Part shown: positions 35,895 to 46,717 of the stretch, piece after piece | Position numbering within the stretch: the first letter of the stretch is position 1 | How the letters are laid out: every line of letters starts with the position of its first letter | Assembly (NCBI GenBank): GCA_033675265.1 | Contig: JAUJYZ010000284.1 | Span: 1 to 64,000 of the forward strand | DNA from: Actinostola sp. cb2023 | Taxonomy: Eukaryota > Cnidaria > Anthozoa > Actiniaria > Actinostolidae | Direction of reading: 5' to 3' | DNA length: 64,000 bases | Position numbers and translations under genes: made by a program | The notes under the pieces: generated by a model | Told to the model about the DNA's origin: nothing | The model's input: only the letters and a program-made list of their open reading frames with translations | The model's database searches: none

Positions 35895-35993
35895 CAATTA
35901 TATTTGAAAAAACACCATACGGATATATTAGGAAAATCCGATATGATAAGGATGTGAACTAGAGATTTAAACATAAATCTTCTTCTATTATAT

Positions 35994-37523
35994 ATGGTAA
36001 CAGAAGAAGATACATTGTTTTGGAAGTATTATCCTCAACACATTGATAATAAATTCCATGCATATCGAGGAGGCATTAATTTTGAGTGGGATGGACTAGC
36101 GTATGATGTCTTCAAGACGAATATTTGGGGTGCTGTACATCACTATGATAATCCTATCGTTGAAAATGAATTAACTAAAGCGTTGGGTAAACGAATTGAT
36201 AATAAGGTGGATAGCCACATTCCAAATGAGTTCATTAGTCATAGGTTTCCAAAAGAATTAATAATGAGTGAAATATTTTACCCAGTTATATGCACCCCTT
36301 TTGATAAAAAACCGCTAAATTTTAATGGACTAGAGATTGATATATATGTCAAACCTAGTCAGAAATTTACTATAAAACCACGGAACATATTTACTAATCT
36401 TGTACTAAAACATGTTACTCAAAAAGAATCAAATAAATGGTTGGAAGGTCCTGATATGTCATACTATCCACAACAACTAACATTTTCAGTTTGGTGTGCA
36501 AGTGCAGGTTGCGGCATTGGGCTTGACATGCTAGCAAAATATACTCCTATGATAAATTCATTACTCAAATTTCATATCCTCTTCACATCCAGAAGGCTCT
36601 TGGCACAAATGAATGTCCCGCTACCAGGAGATCAATACTTTACTAATATTGATAATAAATATAATAAAGCTGGATATGACAAAGCTTGCCGTGAATTTAA
36701 TATATCGAAAAATAGCGATTTTAGATTTACTGCTGATGAGAATGATGGTTTAGGCCGGTTATACAAGAAAATATTTGGTGAGATAGATGATGTTACAGAT
36801 GCTTATAACGAAAAAATGGATGGCCTTTTTACAAATAAATGGCCAAGAGGAAAATTCAAATTCGAAGATGAAGGCTCGTACGGTGGTAATAAACTTGATC
36901 ATATAAGCCCGTTGGAAAAGCATCCGTATCTATATTTTATGCTAAATGGATCACGTGGTTTAACCAAACCCGGACAATCACGATTAAATCAATCGATTGA
37001 GGCGTTTGTGTATTGTATTCTGGGAGCTCAAGTACAAACACGATCAAGCATTATTGGTAATTCTGGTTCTGCACAAGAAACACAAACAGTTTTTTTACAA
37101 CTATTTGAAAGCAGTATAATTGAAACAGATATTTCTAAAAGCATACAGAGATACCAACTAGCTATTCAACAATCAAAAGAAAAACTAGATCTGGCTATTG
37201 CTGTAGGCTGTTGGTTACTACCATCTAGTCTTGTTATCAATAATAATTCAGTTCATGGATACAATAATAAATTGGTAAGAGCTTCTGCGGATATGAAATT
37301 TGGTGTGAATGATATTAATGCTGAAACAAAATCAGTAGGTATAAAAGATAATAACATGGGTCATTCAAAGGTTAAACTACCACATCAGATTGATAAACCA
37401 GATATTTCAAATAAGTCAGATAAACCATATGTAAAACCTTCACCACCATCTAAAACACATGAAAATAATTTAGCTGCTATAACAGTTGGGGCTGCTGGCC
37501 TTGCTTGGTATATGTTTCGATAA
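35994..37523 (+). CDS. Large unidentified Polinton protein, 509 residues
   Basis: Intact frame preceded by TTCTATTATAT. It contains an aromatic N-terminus (FWKYYPQH), a VWCASAGCGIGLDML stretch near residue 170, LPGDQYF, and a conserved-looking block GLTKPGQSRLNQSIEAFVYC near 325-345. The last 19 residues (LAAITVGAAGLAWYMFR) look like a membrane anchor, preceded by a Pro/Ser/Lys-rich linker. I have seen similar proteins only as hypothetical proteins of integrated virus-like elements. A structural or vertex role is possible, not shown. Confidence 0.75.
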   Translation: MVTEEDTLFWKYYPQHIDNKFHAYRGGINFEWDGLAYDVFKTNIWGAVHHYDNPIVENELTKALGKRIDNKVDSHIPNEFISHRFPKELIMSEIFYPVICTPFDKKPLNFNGLEIDIYVKPSQKFTIKPRNIFTNLVLKHVTQKESNKWLEGPDMSYYPQQLTFSVWCASAGCGIGLDMLAKYTPMINSLLKFHILFTSRRLLAQMNVPLPGDQYFTNIDNKYNKAGYDKACREFNISKNSDFRFTADENDGLGRLYKKIFGEIDDVTDAYNEKMDGLFTNKWPRGKFKFEDEGSYGGNKLDHISPLEKHPYLYFMLNGSRGLTKPGQSRLNQSIEAFVYCILGAQVQTRSSIIGNSGSAQETQTVFLQLFESSIIETDISKSIQRYQLAIQQSKEKLDLAIAVGCWLLPSSLVINNNSVHGYNNKLVRASADMKFGVNDINAETKSVGIKDNNMGHSKVKLPHQIDKPDISNKSDKPYVKPSPPSKTHENNLAAITVGAAGLAWYMFR

Positions 37524-37641
37524 ATGCCTCAACACTGGTGTGCTATGACGCCACGGTACAGCTGTGCCGGTCTTGTGACCTTCTCAAATTACATAATTGA
37601 TTGATAAAACCAATTATGTAAGCATAAAATATAAACAGTTA
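37524..37641. other. Intergenic gap between convergent Polinton genes
   Basis: Contains inverted repeat CATAATTGATTGATAAAACCAATTATG (arms CATAATTG / CAATTATG) at about 37593-37620, a possible shared 3' end structure for the 509-residue gene and the HNH gene. Confidence 0.4.
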
Positions 37642-38289
37642 TCATTCTTTTTTCTTTTTCTTTTTTGGTCGAATATTAGCAGATTTATAATACCCTTCTG
37701 GTAGGTCCTCCTTTTGGATATATACGAATTTATATCTACAATGATCCTTCTTTGAAATTCCGGTTTTACAACGATTCAATCCCTCACACACCATTTTAAC
37801 AATCCCACTATTAATACCTAAATGTTGTTGAACCGCATGCATACTATTATAGTAAGACTCTTCACCCCCATTATCAATATTAGTAGCCTTGACACAATGC
37901 TTATTCTTATGATTATTTTTATTAAAGGAGTAATCTCGAGTTTTAGCAGATTTCTCACAATTAGCTTGTTGTGTTATTAGTTGTAAATTAGATAGTCTAT
38001 TATCATCTTTTATATTGTCGATGTGGTCAATAACCTTCCCATCCTGGATTAATCCGTTATAACACTCCCAGATAAAGCGGTGGGTAAGATACATCTTTTT
38101 ATTACTATCACCATGCATTCTAACATTAACAACCAAATATCCTCCATTACTAATACTCCCCTTCATAGGATTTTGTTTTATTAAATGTACAATAAACCCA
38201 TCCCTACTAGCTGCATATAGATTATAAGTTGGGTGAATATTGTATGATTTCTCATCAATAAAAACTTTATTTAGAACTTTCTCAGACAT
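37642..38289 (-). CDS. HNH homing-type endonuclease in the Polinton
   Basis: 215 residues. The HNH core reads THRFIWECYNG...VIDHIDNIKDDNRLSNLQL at about residues 69-103, with the conserved His, the paired DH and the two Asn of this family. An upstream RDGFIV...NGGYLVVNV segment is typical of the N-terminal part of HNH_3 proteins, and a NUMOD1-like DNA-binding stretch (SMHAVQQHLGINSGIVKMVC) follows at 148-167. It ends in a lysine-rich tail. Such genes are selfish passengers or help mobility in viruses and phages; its use here is unknown. Confidence 0.85.
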   Translation of the reverse strand: MSEKVLNKVFIDEKSYNIHPTYNLYAASRDGFIVHLIKQNPMKGSISNGGYLVVNVRMHGDSNKKMYLTHRFIWECYNGLIQDGKVIDHIDNIKDDNRLSNLQLITQQANCEKSAKTRDYSFNKNNHKNKHCVKATNIDNGGEESYYNSMHAVQQHLGINSGIVKMVCEGLNRCKTGISKKDHCRYKFVYIQKEDLPEGYYKSANIRPKKKKKKE

Positions 38290-38352
38290 TATACATTACT
38301 AAAGCGCTATCGCCTTAAACCATAAGCATATGAAATTATTTCTTTAGTGTGT

Positions 38353-38667
38353 TTAATCATCATAAACATCCCGGACATATTGTTTATTTGGATCATATAG
38401 CTCATATTCAGAACAAGCGATTCTTTTATAAATTCTAAAAGTAGTGAAAACCAAATCAGTTACTTCACTAACCAATTCCTCCCAACGTGGTTCACCATTT
38501 GGATTTAAATAATTTTCTCTAGGTGAATATGTATATCTAACTTTCACAGAATCTAAAATCACTGTTTTAGGAGTCACCCTTTTTATTCGATAAAAGTGAT
38601 ATTTCCCGCCACACAAATAAGGGACCTCCACTAAAATTTCTCCAACAATTAAATCTTCAGGCTGCAT
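38353..38667 (-). CDS. Small Polinton protein, 104 residues, unidentified
   Basis: MQPEDLIVGEILVEVPYLCG start; the ATG (38665-38667) is the innermost codon of the right terminal repeat. Beta-rich composition (KYHFYRIKRV, TVILDSVKVRYTY) suggests a small barrel. Because the terminal repeats are identical, it shares its promoter with PolB. No family recognised. Confidence 0.65.
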   Translation of the reverse strand: MQPEDLIVGEILVEVPYLCGGKYHFYRIKRVTPKTVILDSVKVRYTYSPRENYLNPNGEPRWEELVSEVTDLVFTTFRIYKRIACSEYELYDPNKQYVRDVYDD

Positions 38668-39136
38668 ATTTTATAATATATTATATCACCATATCCTTAA
38701 GCCAGAATTGAGATTTTTTTTATTTCATGAAAAATTACTCCTAGACCTATCATCCCTAGACATACTAGAATAAGATCATACAGCTCTGTTTAACACCATT
38801 ATGATCCCCTTCTAGATACCCAGCTTTAAACATCGCCTGTCAATAGTTGAATTATGAAAAAATTCTCTTCAATTTTGATTCAAAGTAGCTAATCCTGGTA
38901 TGGCTGCTATAACGGATTTCAAGTGATTGAATTTTTTTGCTTATAACAACCTGTAAAAGGGCTGTATTCAATAATGCACAAAAAAATGTTGATTCAAAAA
39001 TGGTTACAAAAATGGGAGCATGTTTTGGAGGATGCTAAGACTGAGATACTTGGGGTTCCAGCCCTGTTGTATGGGGATTGGATTATATTTTGTATTTTTC
39101 CCGGTTTTGCGCCAGAATCGGCCACCACTATCTACT
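38665..39136. repeat. Polinton right terminal inverted repeat
   Basis: 472 bp. Ends CCACTATCTACT, followed by TAGGA. Confidence 0.95.
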
Positions 39137-39192
39137 TAGGAACTATCAATTCTCGTAATATTAAAGTTTGTTATATAATAGCGGATCATTTC

Positions 39193-41036
39193 TTAAGAGC
39201 GAATGCCTGTAAGAATCGAGACTCGACGGTCAAATCTAAATAATCGAATTTTATTTTCTTTCACCATTTCATTCCTTTCAATGATCTATTTTAGGGAAAA
39301 ATACTAAAAAGTTCCAGAGAATTTTATTTTAGGAGAAATTTGCAGTTTTTAAAAACCAGTTTGACAACTACCATTTTTCAGCGAAATTATGAGGCAAATT
39401 TGAAGAGCCAGTGTGTATTTACCGTTTGCTCTACAACAATGATGTTAAGCTCACGTAATAAACGTTTCGTGGTCTTTCCAACTATAGTATTTATTTTTGT
39501 GTAACTTCGGGAGTTATTTTTTTAATTTGGTTCAAAATAGGTATACTAAGCACCATGTACAGAACGTTGAAATATAGGCAAAGTTTGAGGTACAAAAGAG
39601 GGATCTGGTACCTAAAATTTCCAAATAAAAATAATGCCGTAGAAAAGCTTCACTGTTGTTCTTTTAGTTGAGAAAGTGTCAGCCTTTAACTCGCAATGCA
39701 GCATTATTGGGAAATAAAACTATAAGGTCACGAAATGTCCAAATTAGCATTAATTTCGACCTATCGGTGACATTTTTCTCGTTGAAACTCAAAACTTAAA
39801 GCCAAAACACGACTATCTTGCACTTTTAATTGATCTCTCATGATGGAAAATTATCTTTCAGTACACATGAATAATTTCAACCATATTTGAGATAAGTGAG
39901 TCGTCGATATAGACTCCGCCAATGTAAAAATTAGCATAGATCGTCGAAAAAATAACAGCCTCTGAATGAAAAAATATAATTTAGACTAAACGATGTTGAA
40001 ATGAAATTTCACCCTTTCAAGAAAGTGTGAAATAGATTTTTATTTTATATTTTATAATTACAACTATTATTTCATGCCGCAAAATGTAAATATTCGAAAG
40101 ACAGTAGCGTGACTTGTAGCAGGTAAATTGCGTTACATGTTTGCAGTGTCAACAAAGTGGTAATCGAGCCGTAGTATCCAAATTATTCCTGAATAAGCGT
40201 CATTTTCAAGTAAAACTCTTCTAATTTGCTTCTAAGTCTATATGAAGTAAGTTCTGAGCATTTCAGAGTGAAGAACAAATAATTTTTGGAAACGGGCAGG
40301 CAATTATGCTAATTTTCACCATTGCAGGCGTTCATAATGTGGCTGAAATTGCTCAAATATGGTTGAAATTATTCATGTGTACTGGAAGATAATTTTTCAT
40401 CATCAGAGATCGACTAAAAGTGCAAGATAGTCGTGTTTTGGCTTTAAGTTTTGAGTTTCAACGAGAAAAATGTCGCTGATAGGTCGAAATTAGTGCTAAT
40501 TTGGACATTCCGTGACCTTATAGTTTTATTTTCCAAAAATGCTGCATTGCGAGTTAAAGGCTGACACTTTCTCAACTAAAAGAACAACAGTGAAGCTTTC
40601 CTACGGCATTATTTTTATTTGGAAATTTTAGGTACCAGATCCCTCTTTTGTACCTCAAACTTTGCCTATATTTCAACGTTCTGTACATGGTGCTTAGCAT
40701 ACCTATTTTGAACCAAATTAAAAAAATAACTCCCGAAGTTACATAAAAATAAATACTATAGTTGGAAAGACCACGACACGTTTATTACGTGAGCTTAATA
40801 TCATTGTTGTAGAGCAAACGGTAAACACACACTGGCTCTTCAAATTTGCCTCATAATTTCGCTGAAAAATGGTTTTTTTTAAACTGCAAATTTCTCCTAA
40901 AATAAAATTCTCTGGAACTTTTTAGTATTTTTCCCTAAAATAGATCATTGAAAGGAATGAAATGGGGAAAGAAAATAAAATTCGATTATTTTGAGTTGAC
41001 CGTCGAGTCTCGGTTCTTACAGGCATCCGCTCTTAA
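39193..41036. mobile_element. Fold-back element with about 700-bp arms, TTAA ends
   Basis: TTAA at 39193-39196 and 41033-41036 enclose TIRs GAGCGAATGCCTGTAAGAA / TTCTTACAGGCATCCGCTC. The arms match to about 39895 and 40350 with scattered substitutions, for example at CTTTAAGTTTTGAGTTTCAA. The roughly 450-bp centre has no recognisable gene. TTAA is the piggyBac target; because the TIR does not begin CCC, a TA-targeting mariner type is also possible. It lies 52 bp from the Polinton. Confidence 0.85.
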
Positions 41037-41330
41037 TACTTAAAAATTACCACGGTATTTCACGTCCGAGTGACGTCCGCTGTTCTATTAACAGATGCCA
41101 GATGCTCAACATCACATCAAAATCTTGACATTATTTGCTAATACACCCACAGCCACAGTGAGCAACGTTTATATGAAAAGCGCCACATATCAAGCACTTC
41201 GGCCGTCGATGACAAATATAAACTGCTTTGAACCGGATAGTTTTCTTCCATCTTGAACGTCCATTTTTCGACTTCAATATAAGGTAAGATTAGTACATAT
41301 ATCAGCAAGATCTCTCAAGATAGAGCAGTT

Positions 41331-41519
41331 TAGTATATACCACACAAGCGAATAGTGCTTTTCGTGCACTGTGATTGGTTAATCAAACTAGGGATATCCC
41401 TGGCTATTTACTTCAGAGCAAAACAAGATGGTGTCGCGTTTCGCGAACGTGTTTTTTTTCAATTCTTGACTATAAATTTGATATATTTGGCTGGTGATTC
41501 ACTTGTGTGATATATACTA
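41331..41519. repeat. MITE, 189 bp
   Basis: TIR AGTATATACCACACAAGCGA / TCACTTGTGTGATATATACT. The following ACTAAAACAATTATTC recurs near 56990. Confidence 0.65.
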
Positions 41520-41544
41520 AAACAATTATTCCCCGAAGTGGAGG

Positions 41545-41612
41545 TGAATAGTGGTAGATATTTACTTCGCCGTTCGAAGATTCGCGGCTCGGTAAATATC
41601 CACCACTACTCA
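41545..41612. repeat. Hairpin, about 68 bp
   Basis: Arms TGAATAGTGGTAGATATTTA and TAAATATCCACCACTACTCA around a GC-rich loop with CGGCTCGG. Confidence 0.65.
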
Positions 41613-43076
41613 CCGACACTGAGAAGAAAATGTAAGAACCCTGTTTATTTCGCCTTGGAAAGAGAAAGAGTGTTATTTCAGCTGTAAGGAATTTAATACC
41701 AGTATCTTTTTACGAATTCATTATAATTAAAACAGTAAGATCCGGTCTTGAAATTTGATTCTGACATTGATATACTCGTATACACCCTATGCAATACTCG
41801 ATTTCTGTAATTTTCATAAATTTGCAAAAACTGAAAGAATAACGAGTTAAGTAAAGGTAAAATAATAGATTGAAAGACCATCCACAGTTTAGTAATTACC
41901 CCAAAAGTGCATTAATAAACTGAAACCATCATAAAGTAGTAAGCGTTTGAAAGGTGCAAAATACATGAAAACGAGGCATTTAGGGCCAAAGTCCGGTTTC
42001 TGGCACAAATCTTTGTAATTTCAAGTCACTATATCTTTTCAAGATTTCGTAGTCCAGCCCTAAAATTTGGTGTGTTCATTTTTGAAAACACTAGCTCTCT
42101 TAATCTCAAAGAGATTGTCAGATATTGCTGTAACATATTCCCAATAACAAAGTGAATGAGATTTTAATCTCTGTTTTCTGAGTTTTAAGTTGGAAATTTT
42201 ATACTCTAAAATAGTGGATAATTAAGTTATTAAAAGAAATGTCAGTATGTGTTCGTCGCGTTCTCGGATGTGATTGGCTGATAGAAATTGTTCATTCTGA
42301 AGCCATTCAAATGTTTATTTTTCCAGGCGTCAAAAACTAGAAGACTTCTTGATTAAAAGGGCGCAAAAACTGACAAGCGAGACCATTATTTGGACAGTTT
42401 GGACTTCAATTTTCGCTTTGGAATAACACACTAATTTTAAACCAAACATAATGAATTAAAAACAAAATCATTCTCTGCCATATTGCTTTTTAGCACTCAA
42501 TACGTGCGTTTATCGGGTATATTTGGTATTAGTATTAATACTTGCAATAAGTGTGATGAGATAGTCAGGAAAACATTAGAGTAAAATATGAGTTTATTGT
42601 CCTAGTTAACAGGTGAAATAACGCAACTGTCAAGAAATCCTGTAAATTACACAAGACTAGTGAAGAGTGTCAAAAGTCGAGGCCGAAGAAGATCATGAAC
42701 TTCCTCAGCTATTTTGAGTAACAAAACATGCCGTTGATGCCTGGTGGTCTCGAGAAAAATTTGCGGTTGTGGTTGGATGTTCAACTGTACAATATCAATT
42801 AACAAATAGCGGATGGCTTTCTATGTTCTATACAAAAATGATGCACGACTGAGCTCTTGAAATGCTAGCAAGTGGATGCACGAGCGATAGCGAGTGCATT
42901 CAGCTGCATTTCAAGAGCTCAGAAGCCGACAATCTTCTTTTTTATCTTTCAGGGGTATTTTCGTTAAAAACGCTCTAATGGCGCTAAAACGCCGTCACAA
43001 CATCGAAAGTAGTAAGAACAACACATTAGTGAAAAAAAAAATATATATTCACGAAAAATGAGCCTGGGCTCCCTGA
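41613..43076. other. Geneless stretch with one small hairpin
   Basis: No gene recognised. A hairpin with arms GAGCTCTTGAAATGC and GCATTTCAAGAGCTC is at 42851-42920. The rest is AT-rich and looks single copy. Confidence 0.5.
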
Positions 43077-43196
43077 TTAAGCATCACGTTTACGCGGACT
43101 AAACGGGAATTGATAGAGAGCAATTACAAACGCAGCAAAACCATGATCACGTGTACAGTTTTGACGTTTGGCGTTCGCCGTAAACGTGATGCTTAA
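43077..43196. repeat. MITE with TTAA ends, 120 bp
   Basis: TTAA on both sides of TIR GCATCACGTTTACGCGG / CCGTAAACGTGATGC. Confidence 0.8.
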
Positions 43197-44229
43197 GAGA
43201 GGTTGCCTGTAAACATCGAAGATTGAGCGGAAAATGGGGGTCTTCCAAACTTAACCACCTTTTTGCCATAGATAAAGTATTGATAGCAGACAACAGCTGT
43301 GGGGTTGGTTTTTGCCTCACCCCTCAAGGTATGGTAAAAACGGGATTGGTATTTCCTAGAGAGAGAGGGCCTGGGACGAGAGTAAAATAATTGCGAATTT
43401 ATACATTTTGTTAAGCAAGCCACAGCTGATTAAAATGAATTTAAAAAAAGTTTTACAGCGTTTCGGAACATCTACATAAGGGCTTCTAATTTGTGGGATC
43501 TTTGTTAGTTGTCTGTTTTATATCGCTGATAAAAACGTTTGGCAAATATAGTCTTTTTGTATAAATCATTGAAGCTGATTTTAGTATCTGAAGTTAAACC
43601 GATTTTAGGAATGTCTGACCAACTAGACTGACTGAATTAGTGTCCATTCACAAGAAGGGGTATCTACCTTTCACATGGAATGACGTTTTTGAAGGGTAAA
43701 TGTACTCGTTTTGTTATTCACGTGAAGCAACTTTAGTTAATTATGCAAATTTGAGGAGAATAACAAGTAACAAGCAAGAGCTGGCGCACCTCACTAATTG
43801 ATACATTTGAATAACTTTATTCGTCTAGTTGTTGTTTCTGATTCGCAATAATAGTTACTACTAAAAAGGAAAAACTAACTTCAGATATTATCGTACTGGA
43901 AAACTAAAAACTTGCATGATACGAAAGTTTTCGCTATTAATTCCAGATCATCCCCGGCAAAATGTTAGTTTTAAAAATGTATACTTTAACAACTGAAATG
44001 CTTCAAGATACTGATGATACATCGCACAATTAAATGATCAAAGTGAACTGCTATGATACAAGCAGTTTTACAGCTTCACCTGATTAGTTGCCTGCCGGCG
44101 GCGGAATAAAAGCCCGAATAAAAGTTGCAATCTACACGAGTCAGACATACATTGTGTGCGTTTGTTTGTTATGTCGATACGGAGCTAGCGTGAGCGCTGT
44201 CAATCGGCCATTATAAAGGAATAGGTTAA
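43197..44229. other. Geneless stretch
   Basis: Only short frames; nothing recognised. Confidence 0.4.
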
Positions 44230-44289
44230 ATGAAGAATAACCAATACGACGTCAGTAGAATTATTCGGATTTAATTTTGCACAATATTT

Positions 44290-45130
44290 CGACTAGCCAT
44301 ACTAGTCTTCATCAGGTGCATGTGAGATTTTACAAGTGACTTGACTAAATATAATGGTAAAAAGGAAATGACGTTATAATACATGATATGATAGCGAGAG
44401 ATAAATAATGGTGTAACTGATTAGTAGGTTTCATCGCGTTTATTAAGGCCATTAGGTTCAAGAGTGTTAGCACGTGTTATGAGGTAAGCTTCTTTGGCTT
44501 AGCGAATAGCATCACGAGAAGAGAAAATTTGTTCTAAAGGAATTAAAAGGATATTAGATGCAGAGTGGTCAGGGTTAGATAGAAAATGTTCAGATGCAGT
44601 AGTAGGTTTAGATTTACTAGAAGGTTTGTCAACTGTCCTACGATGTTCGTTGAAGCGGTCTTTGAGTCTACGTTTGGTTTCACCAATGTAGTGTTTGTTA
44701 CATTTAGTACATTGAATCATGTAAATGACGTTTTTTGTGTTACAGTCCATGTGTGTAGTAATGGTTCTGGTTTCACCCGTAGAAGTAAAAGTATATTGGG
44801 TGCAGTTATCGGAAATGTAAGGGCAAGTTAAACAGTTTTGTCCACAACGAAAAGAACCTGGATTGTGATTGGAAGCAGTGTTGGAGTTATCTGACGGTAG
44901 TTTGGATTTGACTAGCAAATCACGTAGATTGGATGAACGTCGGAAGGCTACTAAAGGGCGTTGGGGGAAATGGTTTTGCAACGCACGGAGGAATGTAGAA
45001 GGTCAAAATGTTTCTTAATGATAGGAAAGATAGATGGAAGTGACGGATTATAGGTGACTATAAAGGGAATACGGTGAGAGGAATTAGATTTCTGTCTACA
45101 ATGGGCGTCAAAATTAGTTGAAACACTGTA
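44290..45130 (-). pseudogene. Penelope-like retroelement fragment with GIY-YIG endonuclease
   Basis: The open part (44499-44987) carries the C-terminal GIY-YIG domain of a Penelope-like polyprotein: the cysteine motif CGQNCLTCPYI, then NVIYMIQCTKCNKHYIGETK with the YIGET catalytic strand, and RLKDRFNEHR. Upstream on the minus strand the end of the reverse transcriptase region (YNPSLPSIFPIIKKHF) continues in another frame, so there is a frameshift near 45000. A stop at 44499-44501 interrupts RDAIR; the frame then continues AKEAYLITRANTLEPNGLN. The 5' part of the reverse transcriptase is absent. Short tail motif AAGACTAGTATGGCTAGTCG lies near 44290-44315. Confidence 0.85.
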
Positions 45131-45195
45131 CAGTTATCAGCAAAAATCACTATCACCACTATGGATGGTGAGATTACCCACTCGTCCCCTCCCCC

Positions 45196-45385
45196 CACCG
45201 CACAATGTTGACCATCAGTTGCGCTCTTTCATGGCCAATGATGTATCTTCAACATTGGAGAGAGGGGGAGGGGAGGGGGAGGGGTTTTGGATGCGTATAG
45301 TTCATATTTTAAACACAAAATGCAATCCTACACCGATAGCTAGGTTCCAAAATGGGTAATGTTTCAACAATTTTGACGCTCATTG
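45196..45385. repeat. Dispersed repeat, copy without element D
   Basis: Matches 7091-7258 joined directly to 8668-8705, without the 1.4-kb insert; the join is GGTTCCAAAATGGGTAAT at 45343-45360. It includes a G-rich GAGAGGGGGAGGGGAGGGGG run. Confidence 0.8.
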
Positions 45386-45423
45386 TAGGTTGTAGAGCAA
45401 GATTACGAGGGATGTCAGCAGCG

Positions 45424-45476
45424 CGTTTAGTTTGTTTAGTTTGTTTAGTTTGTTTAGTTTGTTTAGTTTGTTTAGT
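45424..45476. repeat. 10-bp tandem repeat TTTGTTTAGT, five copies
   Basis: Perfect (TTTGTTTAGT)n; no evidence of coding. Confidence 0.9.
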
Positions 45477-46082
45477 GGCTCAGAATGTGGAGACGTATCA
45501 GAAAGTGTATATAGATCTACCTCATCATGTAGTGCCTCTGGGGTCGTCTACCAGTCTACCAGAGATATAACGAGACATCTCAGTACTATTCGAGTAAGTG
45601 ACATTTAAACACTGAGGTCGAATTGATTTTAGCCAGAGTGGGTATTTTCTCTAACAATTAACTTGGAATACTTGGCATCATTTACTATTTGTGCCAAGCA
45701 TCGCTACAGTCTTGGTGGTGTTCTTGCCGCTGTTATTGTTGTTGATGGTGGTGATGTTCATGATGATGGTCATGGTGTTTAATGATGATGACGATGATGC
45801 CTGGGTGGTACTAAGGGCGTATTCGGATAGAGGTGTGCGACGGACCCCCGGCCCTCTCCCAGACTTAAAATTGGAATTTTCCATACCCTATCCTAGAAAT
45901 GTTAACGTTGTTTCTGCAGCTGTTTTATTTGGTAAAACTGTAAGTCGCAACAATGATAACGCTGGTAGCCTCCTTTGCAGCAGCTCTTTGTGTTGATCGC
46001 TTTCCGACCTTACCGACACAAAGAGCTAGCGGTGTAATTGGGCGCGTCATTGCGAAAACCATACTATATCAGGCCAGACCGC
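45477..46082. other. Low-complexity stretch
   Basis: GATGATG/GGTGGTG-rich block at 45705-45805. No gene recognised. Confidence 0.5.
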
Positions 46083-46717
46083 CAAAGGTACGCTATATCC
46101 CGACCGCAAAAGGTACCCTATATCCCGACCGCAAAAGGTACCCTATATCCCGACTGCAAAAGGTACCCTATATCCCGACCGCAAAAGGTACCCTATATCC
46201 CGACTGCAAAAGGGACCCTATATCCCGACCGCAAAAGGTACCTTATATCCCGACCGCAAAAGGTACGCTATACCCCGACCGCAAAAGGTACCCTATATCC
46301 CGACCGCAAAAGGTACCCTATATCCCGACCGCAAAAGGTACCCTATATCCCGACCGCAAAAGGTACCCTATATCCCGACCGCAAAAGGAACCCTATATCC
46401 CGACCGCAATAGGTACCCTATATCCCGACCGCAAAAGGTACCCTATATCCCGACCGCAAACGGTACGCTATGTCCCGACCGCAAACGGTACCCTATATCC
46501 CGACCGCAAAAGGTACGCTATATCCCGAACGCAAAAGGTATCCTATATCCCGACCGCAATAGGTACCCTATATCCCGACCGCAAAAGGTACCCTATATCC
46601 CGACCGCAAACGGTACGCTATGTCCCGACCGCAAAAGGTACGCTATATCCCGACCGCAAAAGGTACCCTATATCCCGACCGCAAAAGGTACGCTATATCC
46701 CGACCGCAAAAGGTACC
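46083..46717. repeat. 25-bp satellite array, about 25 units
   Basis: Units of 25 bp with GGTACCCTATATCCCGACCG followed by CAAAA. Variants include GGTACGC, CAAACGG and CGACTGC. Because 25 is not a multiple of three, three units make a 25-codon cycle, so two long overlapping frames (45953-46765 and 46038-46412) stay open with a repeated peptide. I read these as accidental. Confidence 0.93.

Larger units (their letters stand above)
27689..39136 (+). mobile_element. Complete Polinton/Maverick element, about 11.4 kb
   Basis: Self-synthesising DNA transposon with virus-like gene content. The ends are AGTAGATAGTGG and CCACTATCTACT, the terminal repeats are 473 and 472 bp, and the element is flanked by TAGGA (27684-27688 and 39137-39141). 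Polintons usually show a 6-bp duplication; I can support only five bases here. Order: PolB (+), integrase (-), capsid-like (+), ATPase (+), three unidentified genes (+), HNH endonuclease (-), small protein (-). A cysteine protease, standard in many Polintons, was not found. Only the part up to 33684 is mirrored inside this window. Confidence 0.95.

Noticed and set aside
44499..44981. A stand-alone GIY-YIG nuclease gene
   Set aside because: Upstream reverse transcriptase remnants and the downstream tail mark it as part of a Penelope-like element.
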